A stretch of 64,000 nt of DNA from Thinopyrum elongatum (lineage: Eukaryota; Streptophyta; Magnoliopsida; Poales; Poaceae): contig CM022301.1 in assembly GCA_011799875.1 (NCBI GenBank), positions 210,821,888-210,885,887 on the forward strand. Reading direction: 5' to 3'. The notes below the pieces were generated by a model. It saw nothing but the letters and a program-made list of their open reading frames with translations. It did no database searches and had not been told where the DNA came from. Each line of letters opens with the position of its first letter. The stretch's first letter is position 1. A program made the translations under genes and the position numbers. Below are positions 45,463-55,613 of the stretch, piece after piece.

Positions 45463-46287
45463 CTATTGTGTACTAACCAACACATGCACGTGCGCATCAT
45501 GATGGATGATGTGTACATCTACCACGCACACACAATTTTCCCTTTGCCTTTGTTTTGTGTAGGTACTTATGAACACTCGTCAACCTCACAATCCCATGAG
45601 TTGACGAAACGAGCTCTTGAGAGCAACGATGACTTGGGATCACGTGGACTATCCTTACCACCATTCCCTTCATGCAAGGACTACGCGCTTCTCTTCTACT
45701 TGGCTCTCACACGGCTATGGGTCATATACCATTTGTCATCTTATACCCATTTTTCGTGTTCACTTTGCATGTTATGCCTCTTTATATGTCTTTGCCATGC
45801 AATTGTGACCCTTGATTGCACTTACATATGATTCACCATTCTACTAATACTATGTGTATTTGCATGCTTGGTGGAGATCCTTGTTGCTATTGCCACATTC
45901 ATGCTATTGATAAACAGTCTCACTATGACATCATTTTGCACCGTGGTTGCATTGATCGTATTCACAACATCTTTGTGTGCACAACAAATGAACTTGCTTT
46001 CATGAATGCTTTGCATATCATTCTATATCATCTTCATAAGCTTCATGCGCTTTGTCACGAACAATCTTATCGGACAAACTCATGCTTCTTTGATGGACAC
46101 CTTGGGTGCGCTAACCATTGTATTTCCGAGTGTCGTTTGTGTTTGCTCTTTTTGCATGTATACCACTCCGGCGACACCTTGGAGTACTTGGATGGCGCCA
46201 TGTCTTCAACTCCGTCCAACTACAAGTTCGCCCATGACAACCGTTTCCATGGTGATGAGGTTTTCGATCCGAGGTCGGATCTTTCCC
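45463..46287 (+). other. RLX-E 3' interior with further open frame
   Basis: A frame from about 45816 runs through MHLHMIHHSTNTMCICMLGG to EVFDPRSDLSQGRGDDA, where it crosses the purine tract into the LTR. The composition is His/Cys-rich, like the preceding ORF, so it may be its frameshifted continuation. The ending resembles the last residues of wheat gypsy polyproteins as I recall them. Confidence 0.4.
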
Positions 46288-46300
46288 AAGGGAGGGGAGA
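46288..46300 (+). other. RLX-E polypurine tract
   Basis: AAGGGAGGGGAGA lies directly before the right LTR. Confidence 0.8.
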
Positions 46301-47372
46301 TGATGCGGAGCATCCTACGATCATCCCCATGTACACTACGACTACTCCTAAAGCCCCAAGTGGACCTACGATGAGATCTCAAGCATACGCCATTGGACAC
46401 AAGGTGAACCCGCTGCCTAAATGCTTCCCCTTTCCTTTCATGCGAGACATGGTTGCTACCTCATGCAAAGACACCACATGTGCTTAGGTACCAAGAAGAC
46501 CCTCTCGGAGATGCTCGGGATCACGGACAAGTCCCCAAGTACATGGACGAGGGAGCACGATGAAAGGAACCGGAGAAGGTTCCCAGGCCCCAGACATCCG
46601 GCCCATGGCCCGGACATCCGGCCCCTGAAGCCAGCGACCACAGCAACAGCCCAGCCGAAGAGCATCTTCAGGCCCCGGACATCCGGCCCAGACCCCCAGA
46701 CATCCGGCACTCGGCGAACAGCCGGACATCCGGCTCGACCCCCGGATATCCGGCGCCTCATCACAGAATGCAACCGAAGATGGCCCAGCCCAGCCCGGAC
46801 ATCCGGCCCGTCACGAAGCGCCGGACATCCGGCCCGACGCGCCGGCGTCGCCCCCCCCCCCCCCCCCCCCCCCCCCCTCCCCCCCCCCCCCCCCCCGCGC
46901 GCATAGTGTAACAGGCCATCGGCCCATGTGCCCCTCCAACTCACCCCAACTTGTACTAGCACTATATATAGACCTCTCCCCCATCCTAGTTAGGGTTAGC
47001 ATTGGTTTAGCTCATTATAGAGATAGAGCTTTGCTCATCCTTGTGGTTCTTCTCGTTCGAGAGACCGCGGCCTCTTCGGAGAAGATCCACACCGGCTTCA
47101 AGACCCCTCACGGGAAGATCCCTCACGGATTCAAGACCTCCTCACGGAGGTGAACTAGTTACCATTTGTATCATCCTTTGTTGACTTTGGATCATGTATC
47201 TCTCTTTGTGTTCATGGATCTAGCACATGTGTGATCGTTTCTCGTTGATTTGAGTGATTCCTCTCGTTTCCCCTCGTGTTTCCCCTTGTGTTTCTCCTTG
47301 TGTTCTTCGTGTTCATCGCGGGATCCGCTCCAATCGTGAAAGATCGGGCATCTAGGGTTCTACCCTACATCA
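46301..47372 (+). mobile_element. RLX-E 3' LTR
   Basis: 1072 bases, closely similar to the left LTR. The length difference comes mainly from a longer C tract (46851-46896) and one or two extra ACATCCGG units. The TATA box is ACTATATATAG (46961-46971). Confidence 0.88.
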
Positions 47373-47402
47373 CTCACCCATCTACCATTAGTTATTCCAA
47401 GC

Positions 47403-48062
47403 ATGCCAGGCAACGACCAAAGCTTCGACGTCGACCCCTACCTACGTTACATCTTCGGCGAGGAGAATGAGCCGGAGCATGTCAGGGAGCAAGAGCTTCA
47501 TCGGCCGGTGCACGCACCATGGCCCATCGGCAGCGATATCGGTGTGACAGTCCTTGGGCGCACAATCGACATATTGCAGAGGAGGTGTGATGAGAAGTTT
47601 GCCATCCACCGTGCAAAAGATCCAGAGCTGCTCGGCGGCATGATCGACGACCCACCCGAAGAGCCACCGTCACCAGTGCTCATCGAGAAACTGATGCCCC
47701 GCAAGGAATGGGCAGAGGACCTCTGCGATTCAGTCAAGACATAGCCAGCCTGTGGTTTCATCATTGCCCGCGGCGGCTGTGTCAACCTCGATCCCAACGA
47801 TGTGGTGGCCAGGCTCGAGCGCATCCTTGGCGGAGTTGACGTCCCCAATGAAGTAGAACATCGCCAACGTGATATCTTGAGGATGCAGGTGATGGACGGA
47901 ATTTGCTACCAGGCAAGAGACATGGAAATGGAGCGGTTCTGTGGAGATATCATGCACGCGATTGGACGCTGTCAAGCTCTTCTGGAAGAGGCCCAACAGC
48001 CCCAAGAGCCTCCCAGCGCCAGCAGCTCCGTAGGCGGAGGCGGGTCGGGACACTTGGAATGA
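47403..48062 (+). pseudogene. CACTA-2 gene 1, unknown product, one stop
   Basis: The frame runs from ATG 47403 (MPGNDQSFDVDPYLRYIFGE) to 48062 with a single TAG at 47742-47744, about 219 codons. No intron is needed. Segments include GVTVLGRTIDILQRRCDEKF and, after the stop, VVARLERILGGVDVPNEVEH and RDMEMERFCGDIMHAIGRCQ, then a Ser/Gly tail. The composition is acidic with probable helices; there is no known domain. The promoter lies at 40020 on the far side of RLX-E. Its 3' flank (48193-48263) matches that of gene 2, so the two are related modules even though the proteins are not similar by eye. Confidence 0.5.
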
Positions 48063-48838
48063 ACGGCCGCAAGGGTGCTATGCTGATCATGGACTCCGAG
48101 AAGACTGTCATCGGAAGGCCGCTAGTTCAGCCTTTTAGCCTATATTTTATTATAATTGGATGCATATGTAGGTCATGAGTGTTTTGGGCGTTGCCGCAGG
48201 TGGCATTTTAAATTATCCTAAATATGTAAGACAATTATTAACCGTTGCCATTGTAAATTTGCCTCAACGGCGAGCAGAGCGCGCGCAGGGATGCCAGAGC
48301 AGAGCGCGCCGCGGCTGCCTCAATGGCGAGCAAAACACGCGGATGGACGCGAGCAGAGCGTGCCGCGGCCGCCTCAATGAGGAGCAGAGCGCGCCACGGT
48401 CGCCTCAACGGCGAGCAACCACATGATCAACCTTCTGGCGCCCCGTGGGAGGCGTGATGTCGCATCCATCGGACACGATGGTGATATCTTGACCGTGTGT
48501 GATAGTGGGCAGGCACGTACACGTACATCCGTGAACACGGGCCCACGTTTCGGGCTTCCAATGCGTGGCATATGGTTGATCGATAAGAACTGTTTGCGAT
48601 GAGCCAGAACAACAGAAATGGGCTTTGTAGGCCCAAAACCATCAATAAATTTTGACCTTGTTTCTCGTCACATTGCGGATTACAACGCAGTAAGTAATTG
48701 CAAATCTGTTCACACCGATCAAACTAATATGTGTTCACACTTAGCACCGGGCTATAAAAACTACCCACTCATAAATTACTTCACAGTTCCTCTCCTCATC
48801 ACCCACAAATCTGGTCTTTCCTGTCAAGTCGTTCCGCC
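48063..48838 (+). repeat. Spacer with 3' flank repeat, minisatellite and an internal subterminal unit
   Basis: 48193-48263 (GTGGCATTTTAAATTATCC, ATATGTAAGACAATTATTA) recurs at 49505-49580. 48264-48420 is a minisatellite of about 50-base units containing GCCTCAA(C/T)GGCGAGCAGAGCGC. 48510-48620 contains a subterminal-type unit (GAACTGTTTGCGATGAGCC, AACAGAAATGGGC). The gene 2 promoter follows, with a TATA at 48752. No gene is called. Confidence 0.6.
48752..48760 (+). promoter_or_regulatory. TATA box of CACTA-2 gene 2
   Basis: CTATAAAAA lies 87 bases before the ATG at 48839, with CACCGGG just upstream. This spacing is plausible for a plant promoter. Confidence 0.5.
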
Positions 48839-49441
48839 ATGACCGGTAGGAGGAGTTTCAGGTGGACATATAACCAGGCAGCAAAGACCAAGGCCGCGGA
48901 AGCACTAGAGAGGTCCCGCCGCCAAGCGGCAGCCGCAGCAGAGATGTCCCGGTGCACCGCGGAGCCCTCGAACGAGCTCTCATGGGCACGCGAGGGCTCT
49001 CACAAGCGCACTCGCCGCGTCGGCAATCGCGACAAGCTGGCATTGCTGAAGTCCTTGGCCGGCGACGACGACATTCTCACTGGCCTCAATAAGCAGCAGG
49101 AGCTGGTCGACGGCTTGATGAAGCTGCTCGAGATCAGCGATGCCTCAGTTGAGAAGGCGACCGGCCTCGTCGAGCAACTCATGGGTGACAATGAGAAGCT
49201 CCTCAAGGCGCTCGCCAAGACGAAGGAGGAGGTCACCGACTGGAAGATGCTACATGAGCAGAGCAGTGCCTCGGGGATGACGCTGACAGTGGTCGTCGAG
49301 GAACTGATGGGTGACTTGAGGAAGCTCTGGATCAAGCATGAGCAGGAGGTGGAGGAATCCGTGGCTGCTTTCAAGCAAAGTCGTGAGGAATTGAAGAAGG
49401 AGCTAGAGGATGTCGTCGCCCGGCGATCCATCGATGAGTAG
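48839..49441 (+). CDS. CACTA-2 gene 2, intact 200-residue coiled-coil protein
   Basis: An unbroken, intron-less frame starts at ATG 48839 (MTGRRSFRWTYNQAAKTKAA) in a GCCATGA context. The N-terminus is basic and Ala-rich (ALERSRRQAAAAAEMSR), with a possible nuclear-type basic patch (HKRTRRVGNRDK). The rest is a predicted coiled coil in two similar segments (ELVDGLMKLLEISD, GLVEQLMGDNEKLLKALAKT, VVEELMGDLRKLWIKHEQEV). Codon third positions are strongly G/C, unlike the flanks, which supports real coding. There is no known domain. The setting suggests a protein made by or carried with CACTA-2, but the role is unknown. Confidence 0.6.
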   Translation: MTGRRSFRWTYNQAAKTKAAEALERSRRQAAAAAEMSRCTAEPSNELSWAREGSHKRTRRVGNRDKLALLKSLAGDDDILTGLNKQQELVDGLMKLLEISDASVEKATGLVEQLMGDNEKLLKALAKTKEEVTDWKMLHEQSSASGMTLTVVVEELMGDLRKLWIKHEQEVEESVAAFKQSREELKKELEDVVARRSIDE

Positions 49442-50130
49442 AGACAGTAGCGACCCAGATCGTTGTCTGCGATTTTCTTCTTCTCTTGCCCCCGTATCTT
49501 CCAGGCTTTGCCGCATGTGGCATTTTAAATTATCCGGAATATGTAAGACAATTATTATCCGCGCCATTGTAAATTTGTCGTCGTATTATCCGTTGCCATT
49601 TTATTTGTCGTCGTATTATCCGTTGCCCTATGTGGCATTTTAGGTTAGGCTGGAATACGAGTTGAAAACACGAACAAAGCAAATGCTAACGTTGAGCGGG
49701 GCCATGGGATCACAAGCAAACACCCTCCGTCCAGGTGCTTTAATTAACCGTGTGTTAAATAGCGGCTCGGCCGCCATTAATGGAGAAGTTGTGAGCGAGG
49801 CGGGCGGCTGGTGGATGGAGGTCAAACAGCTCGCTTCCCGGTGAGCATGGGCGGCCTTGCTGCTCGCACGTGTCCCGTCGAGCCTACGAGGTGGACAGGA
49901 TGCACACGTCCCGTCGAGCCTGCACGGCGGACTTCTCACGCAAGTCCCGTCTAATCAAACAGCTGCACACATGCCACCGAGTATGGTTAAATTTTGGCAC
50001 AAAATACAAAGATGACCAATGAACGAGGACGGAGGTAGTACCATCCCATAAGAAAAGAGGGACGCGTGGCTGCACTTAAGTGGTTACGGGAACACACGGT
50101 TCATATAACACATGGTTCAAAAGGACTTTG
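49442..50130 (+). other. Gene 2 3' flank and spacer
   Basis: The flank repeat shared with gene 1 lies at 49505-49580, then CGTCGTATTATCCGTTGCC is duplicated (49578-49630). Two copies of a CACGTCCCGTCGAGCCT segment (49868, 49906) follow. The small open frames have no support. Confidence 0.5.
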
Positions 50131-52790
50131 TTGGCTATTAATGTGTGCACCTTGTCTCAAACTGGACGATTTTTTTTACCACGGCATATATGTGCCATGT
50201 CATGAAACCATGCCAAGTTTCATGTTTTTTGGGTGAGTTTTCGATTTACTGGGATTTAAAAACCGAGATTCTCAATGTTTCAGGACGACGAGAAGTTTGT
50301 AATTCATTCCCATTCCTTCAATGAGACCTAAACATGCACCCAATGACACATGTATGATTTTCCACCCATTTTGCTTCACTGGAGCATGTGCTTGTAGTTC
50401 AAATTTGAAATATGGACTACATTAAATGCCTAGAAAACTTAATTAATATATAAAATGGCCAAACAAACCCCGAATAGTTTCAAATTTCAGCACGACACTC
50501 CTGTTATTCTATGTTGCCTGTAGAAAACAAAGTTCAAGGCGAGAAGAGGCAACGATTATCGTTTCGCCCACAAGAGGGGCATGTTTCCCTACCGGAATCA
50601 CAAGGGTTGCGAGAAGCTTCAGTTTGTAAGAGGCTTGTAATATATCTTGGCCCAAATTGGACAATTATTTTACCACGACATATATGTGCCATGTAGTGAC
50701 ACCATGCCAAGTTTCATGATTTCCTAGTGAGTTTTGGATTTACAGAGATTTAAAAACCGAGATTCGCAATGTTTGTGGCCAAGCCCAGACGCCGAGATGG
50801 TTGAATTCGTTCTCATTCCTTCCATGGGACCGAAACATGCACCCCAAGGACACATGTACGTTTTTTCTAGCCATTTTGGTGCACTGGAGCATGTATTTGT
50901 AGTTTTAATTTGAATTATGGACATTACATGCCTAGAAAACTCAACTAATGAATAAAAAAGGTCATACGAACCCTGAATAATTTCAAAGTTCAGCGTGAAT
51001 CTCCCGTTGTTCCATGTTGCGTGTAGAAGAAAATACAAGGCTAGAAGAAGGAGCGATTATCGTTTCGCCCACAAGGGGACACGTTTCCCTATCGAAACCA
51101 CGAGGGTTCTTGCGAGAGGCTCCGGTTTGTAAGAGGTTTGTATTAAAGCTTGGCCCATATTGGACAATGTTTTTACCATGACATATATGTGCCATGACGT
51201 GACACCATGCCACCTTTGATGACTTTCTGGTGAGTTTTGGATTTATGGGGATTTAAAAACCGAGATTCCAAATGTTTGAGGACGAGCCAGGACACCAGTA
51301 CGGTTGTAATTCATTCCCATTCCTGGCATGGGACCTAAACATGCACCCAAGGACACATGTATAATTTTTCTAGCCATTTTGGTGAACTGGAGCATGTATT
51401 TGTAGTTCAGATTTGAATTATGGACATTAAATGCCTAAGAAACTCAATTAGTGTATAAAAAGGCCAAACGAACCCTGAATAAGTTTAAATTTCAGCACGA
51501 ATATCATGTCGTTCCATGTTGCCCGTAGAAGAAAATACAAGGAGAAAAGAGGCAGTGATTATCATTTCCCCCACAAGGGGGACACGTTTCCCTATCAGAA
51601 CCATGAGGCTTCTTTGAGAGAAGCTCCGGTTTGTAAGAAGTTTGTAATAAAGCTTGGCCCAAATTGGACAATGTTTTTACCACGACATATATGTGCCATG
51701 ACGTGACACCATGCCAACTTTCATCATTTTCTGGTGAGTTTTGGATTTATGGGGATTTAAAAACCGAGATTCCAAATGTTTGAGGATGAGCCAGGACGCT
51801 GGTACGGTTGTAATTCATTCCCATTCCTGGCATGGGACCTAAACATGCATGCAAGGACACATGTATAATTTTTCTAGCCATTTTGCTGAACTGGAGCATG
51901 TATTTGTAGTTCAGATTTGAATTATGGACATTAAATGCCTAGGAAACTCAATCAGTGTAGAAAAAGGCCAAACGAACCCTGAATAAGTTTAAATTTTAGC
52001 ACGGATATCCTGTCGTTCCATGTTGCCCGTAGAAGAAAATACCAGGCAAAAAGTGGCAGTGATTATCATTTTGCCCACAAAGGGAACACGTTTCCATATC
52101 GAAACCACCAGGCTTCTTTGAGAGAAGCTCCGGTTTGTAAGAGGTTTGTAATAAAGCTTGGCCCAAATTGGACAATGTTTTTACCATGACATATATGTGC
52201 CATGACGTGACACATGCCACCTTTGATGACTTTCTGGTGAGTTTTGGATTTATGGGGATTTAAAAACCGAGATTCCAAATGTTTGAAGACGAGCCAGGAC
52301 GCCGGTACGGTTGTAATTCATTCCCATTCCTGGCATGGGACCTAAACATGCACCCAAGGACACATGTATAATTTTTCTAGCCATTTTGGTGAACTGGAGC
52401 ATGTATTTGTAGTTCAGATTTGAATTATGGACATTAAATGCCTAGGAAACTCAATTACTGTATAAAAAGGCTAAACAAACCCTGAATAAGTTTAAATTTT
52501 AGCACGGATATCCTGTCGTTCCATGTTGCCCGTAGAAGAAAATACAAGGCAAAAAGAGGCAGTAATTATCGTTTCACCCACAAGGGGGACACATTTCCCT
52601 ATTGGGACCACGAGGCTTCTTTGAGAAAAGCTCCGGTTTGTAAGAGGCTTGTAATAAAACTTGCGCCAAAATGGACAAAAAAAATTCCTCGACATATATG
52701 TGCCATGTCGTGACACCATGCCAAGTTTCATGATTTTCGGGTGAGTTTTGGATTTAAGGGGATTTAAACACCGAGATTCTTCTCACGAAA
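50130..52790 (+). repeat. Tandem array of a ~503-bp unit, over five copies
   Basis: The anchor GACATATATGTGCCATG (or a near form) recurs at about 50184, 50676, 51180, 51683, 52188 and 52691, so the period is 493-505 bases. Each unit also has GGATTTAAAAACCGAGATTC, CATGGGACCTAAACATGCA, CTGGAGCATGTATTTGTAG and CCACAAGGGGGACACGTTTCC. The middle units are more alike than the outer ones. Short frames within it are coincidental. Confidence 0.85.
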
Positions 52791-53340
52791 TGTTTTCAAA
52801 TAGCACACGGTTCACTCATGAAAGTCGTGTGCCTACCAAACCATGGCCGATGCCCCCCTCCCCCCTGCTGCGCGCGCGATCTGAGTCGTGCGTTCTGATT
52901 GGCCAGAACCCAAACCCCACGGATCGTACGTCTGCACCGTTGGATGCTCCTAGATCGAACAACAATCCTCATCCCTTTCGACAGCACATGCAGTATATGG
53001 GTAAGCACTATGCGCATGCGTCGTGCTAGCTCACGCTTCCTTCTCTACTAAGTTTTCTATATTAATGTTGTTATATATCCAAACACGCTACCGTTTCCCG
53101 CCACCCCTCTCATCGGTTTCCCGGCTCTTCTCCCATCATTTTCCCGCTACCAGTGTCAGTGCTCATTGATGTCTAGGCAGTGACACACCGGCCATGTAAA
53201 TATCCCACACAGTTTCTAAAAGCACAAATGTGTGATATAGGAGGGAGTAGGTCCCATAGGGTGACCAGTGTGAAACGCCTTAAAGGCAAGGAGGCAATTT
53301 CTATCAGCAAGGGGCGGCTTCCCATCCGCTAGCCTAGTCA
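52791..53340 (+). other. Spacer with a degraded copy of the gene 1 promoter
   Basis: Starts with CGTGTGC-type motifs (52806-52835) and a C-rich stretch. 53095-53185 repeats the CATCGGTTTCCCG...CCCGCTACCAG...GCAGTGACACACCG pattern seen at 39985-40045 before gene 1. No ORF follows, so this appears to be a promoter remnant without its gene. Confidence 0.45.
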
Positions 53341-53352
53341 AATAGGACGCAT

Positions 53353-53408
53353 AAGTTAAGCGTGCTCGGGCTGGAGTAGTCTAAGGATGGGTGACCCGAT
53401 GGGAAGTC
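53353..53408 (+). pseudogene. 5S rRNA-like fragment
   Basis: AAGTTAAGCGTGCTCGGGC is followed by GGAGTAGT, GGATGGGTGACC and GGGAAGTC in the order and spacing of the 3' half of plant 5S rRNA, including its internal promoter boxes (A, intermediate and C). By eye about 50 of 56 positions fit. The 5' half is missing, so it is not a working 5S gene. It could be a relic of a 5S-derived SINE or of a Cassandra-type TRIM element, which carries 5S sequence in its LTR. Confidence 0.65.
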
Positions 53409-53419
53409 GCATATCTCAA

Positions 53420-55040
53420 GCTTCATTTAAACGCTATGACACAGTCATTATAGAGCTAAATATGTCTATAGTGACCTCTCATGGCGATTATATAAACCTT
53501 GGGATCCTTGTTTTGCTAATTTGTAGACTATGTTTTAATTGGTTTTTTTGCTCTAAAAAATTAAAGATTGATTGACTCTATAGTGACCTGTCATGGCGAT
53601 TATATAAACCTTTTTCAGGTCGCATGCAGGGTATAGGGGGCCGAGTGTTCTGATCGAGTATGTCTCCCTTGTGCGGTTTATAGACGCCGCACATATCTGT
53701 GGGATCCCCGAGGTATATATATTATCCTTGACCGATAACGAGGGGGCCCCACACAATCTATCCCTTTGACCCAACAATGAGAAGGGTTTGACCATGATGG
53801 TTTCCTATTGCTATGTGTGCCATGTTAGACCAAATAAAGTTTGAGCGCATGCGTTGGACTACAACCCCCCCCCCTCCCCCCCCCCGTCCCGTCCCGCCGC
53901 CTCGAAGTTGGGAAACCGACATCGTACGTATTGAACCAGGCTTGGGGGCGGATACGGTGTTCAGTTTGTAATATAGTTGGTGGCCCATCGAAGTTGTGCA
54001 TTCGGGATTTAAACACATCACACACCACCGTACCCATACATATTTTTGGGCCGCATGCAGTGTATACGGCGTCTTCTGATCGACCACATCTCCCTTGTGC
54101 GGTTTTTTGTGATGACACGCATATCTGTGGGCTCCCCAAGTGTATATATATCATCCCTTTGACTGATAACGAGGGGTATGTGTTGGCCATGAATGGATTC
54201 CTCCTTTTTCGTGTTAGGGCCGGGCACCGTCACATGTCGTTCAACCAAAGCTCGGGCTCATGCGTTGTCAGGATTCCCTCCCACATGCTCGGATTGCTGG
54301 GTTTGACCTACACCGTACCCTGCGTATCTCGTCCTTAACTACCTGGCCTTCATGGTTGTTGTTTGTATCGAGAGGTAGGCACCACATCTAAATTGTACAT
54401 TATTCTATATTGAAAACACACATCACCCCTTCCAACGTACATCATTTTGGGCTGTAAGCAAGAGGTGCTGGTTTTGTGGTCCCTCTCGCGCAATTTTTTA
54501 TGATGGTTCAATCTATTGGCCCAAGCGGTTTATCGACAACAACAGTTGTCGTTTGACCAAACGAAAGATTCACTGGTCCGTCTTATGGTAGGTCATGGCG
54601 ACATGCATGTATGACCAAAGTATCATTATGTGCATCCGCCCCCCTTACACGAAGTAGGAGGTGGGTCAAGCACCCTAGCTAGCTACGACATTATGTCATT
54701 ATAGATATATCCAAGGGTGCTTTCGGGTTTGCGAGGGAGGTGCCACCAAAGTTGTGCATTGTGTATTTAAAGTTTTAAACATCACACCCTATATTCCTAC
54801 ATATATTTGGCCACTTCAAGGTGGTTCTTGACTTCTGGCCCCTCTCATCGATCTTCGACGACGCACCCAACCGTGGGCCCGCGCGGTCAAAGTTGTGCAT
54901 TGGAATTGTGAACATCACAGACCACCCTTTTCACTCATATATATTTGGGCCACATGCTAGTGTGGCTGTCTTCTGACCCTCTCTAACGTTTTTTTTTGCT
55001 GCAAAGACTCTGATGACGCTCAACGGACACGGGTATAATG
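53420..55040 (+). repeat. Diverged repeats of roughly 430 bases
   Basis: Two clear copies (about 53618-53840 and 54047-54265) share GCATGCAG(G/T)GTATA, TCTCCCTTGTGCGGTTT, ATATCTGTGGG(A/C)TCCCC and GATAACGAGGGG. Weaker copies with TTTGGGC(C/T)(G/A)CATGC and CCCTCTC occur near 54440, 54800 and 54945. A C-rich run lies at 53866-53892. No gene is supported. Confidence 0.5.
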
Positions 55041-55048
55041 TCTTAACC

Positions 55049-55245
55049 ATGTGCGATGCCAGTGCGCTGTGAATCACCACGACTGCACAAGCGCGAGCAA
55101 AGGTGGAGGTACTGGCTCAATCGTGTGCGATGCAAGTGCGCTGCAAAATCACCACGACTGCGCAAGCGCGAGCAAAGGTGGAGGTACTGGCTTAACCGTG
55201 TGCGATGCAAGTGCACTGTAAAATCACCACCTGCGCAAGCTAAAG
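55049..55245 (+). repeat. 74-bp tandem repeat, 2.6 copies
   Basis: Units start GTGCGATGC(C/A)AGTGC at about 55050, 55124 and 55198 and include AATCACCACGACTGC and GAGCAAAGGTGGAGGTACTGG. They carry the CGTGTGCGATG motif also found in the subterminal arrays of CACTA-2. Confidence 0.8.
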
Positions 55246-55249
55246 GCGG

Positions 55250-55613
55250 GTAGTTTATTTAGATTGAATTCCACGTCTGCGTCTGAAAATTAGGACAAAC
55301 CGTGTGCGATAGACCAGCTAGCTATAAATCTAAAAACAAACAACCCGCCTTGAGCGTTGCAAAAATCGGTGGTTCCGCCACTTTTCCTTATTATCATACA
55401 CGCATATTCTTATTGGACCATGCGCGATCTTGGGTACTCCTGCCCCGCATCAATTCCTTTACCCAAATTTTAGTAGCCGCCGTACTTCAACCGTCGCCCA
55501 CACTCCTCCAGAATCGACCTTATAGTAAAATTGCAGTAGCCGAGGCATTTGAACCATCACCCTCCCTCATCCACCACCATCTCCACCCACCATTACTAAA
55601 ATTTTCAGTAGCC
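55250..55613 (+). promoter_or_regulatory. Promoter and leader of CACTA-2 gene 3
   Basis: CGTGTGCGAT (55301-55310) stands directly before a TATA box (CTATAAATC, 55322-55330). A leader of about 260 bases follows to the ATG at 55614. The CGTGTGCGAT motif is the one repeated in the subterminal arrays, so this promoter may be bound by the same factor. Confidence 0.5.

Larger units (their letters stand above)
40077..47372 (+). mobile_element. RLX-E, non-autonomous LTR retrotransposon
   Basis: LTRs lie at 40077-41072 and 46301-47372 (TGATGCGGAGCATCC to CCCTACATCA; the left copy starts TA). The TSD CTCAC is perfect (40072-40076 and 47373-47377). A primer site near 41076 and a purine tract at 46288-46300 are present. 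The 5.2-kb interior has no protease, polymerase or integrase. It encodes a long acidic, His/Met/Ser-rich frame whose N-terminus resembles a gypsy gag start. It would need enzymes from another element. Confidence 0.88.

Noticed and set aside
47482..47848. Two minus-strand frames of 63 and 116 residues opposite gene 1
   Set aside because: They are shadows of the plus-strand coding frame, which has the promoter context and conserved flank.
53340..53420. Functional 5S rRNA gene
   Set aside because: Only the 3' half is recognisable, with mismatches in conserved positions and no neighbouring 5S units or terminator.
54018..54338. Short frames of 76-165 residues on both strands
   Set aside because: They sit in a diverged repeat copy and include a C-rich run; no domain, and the frames do not persist between copies.
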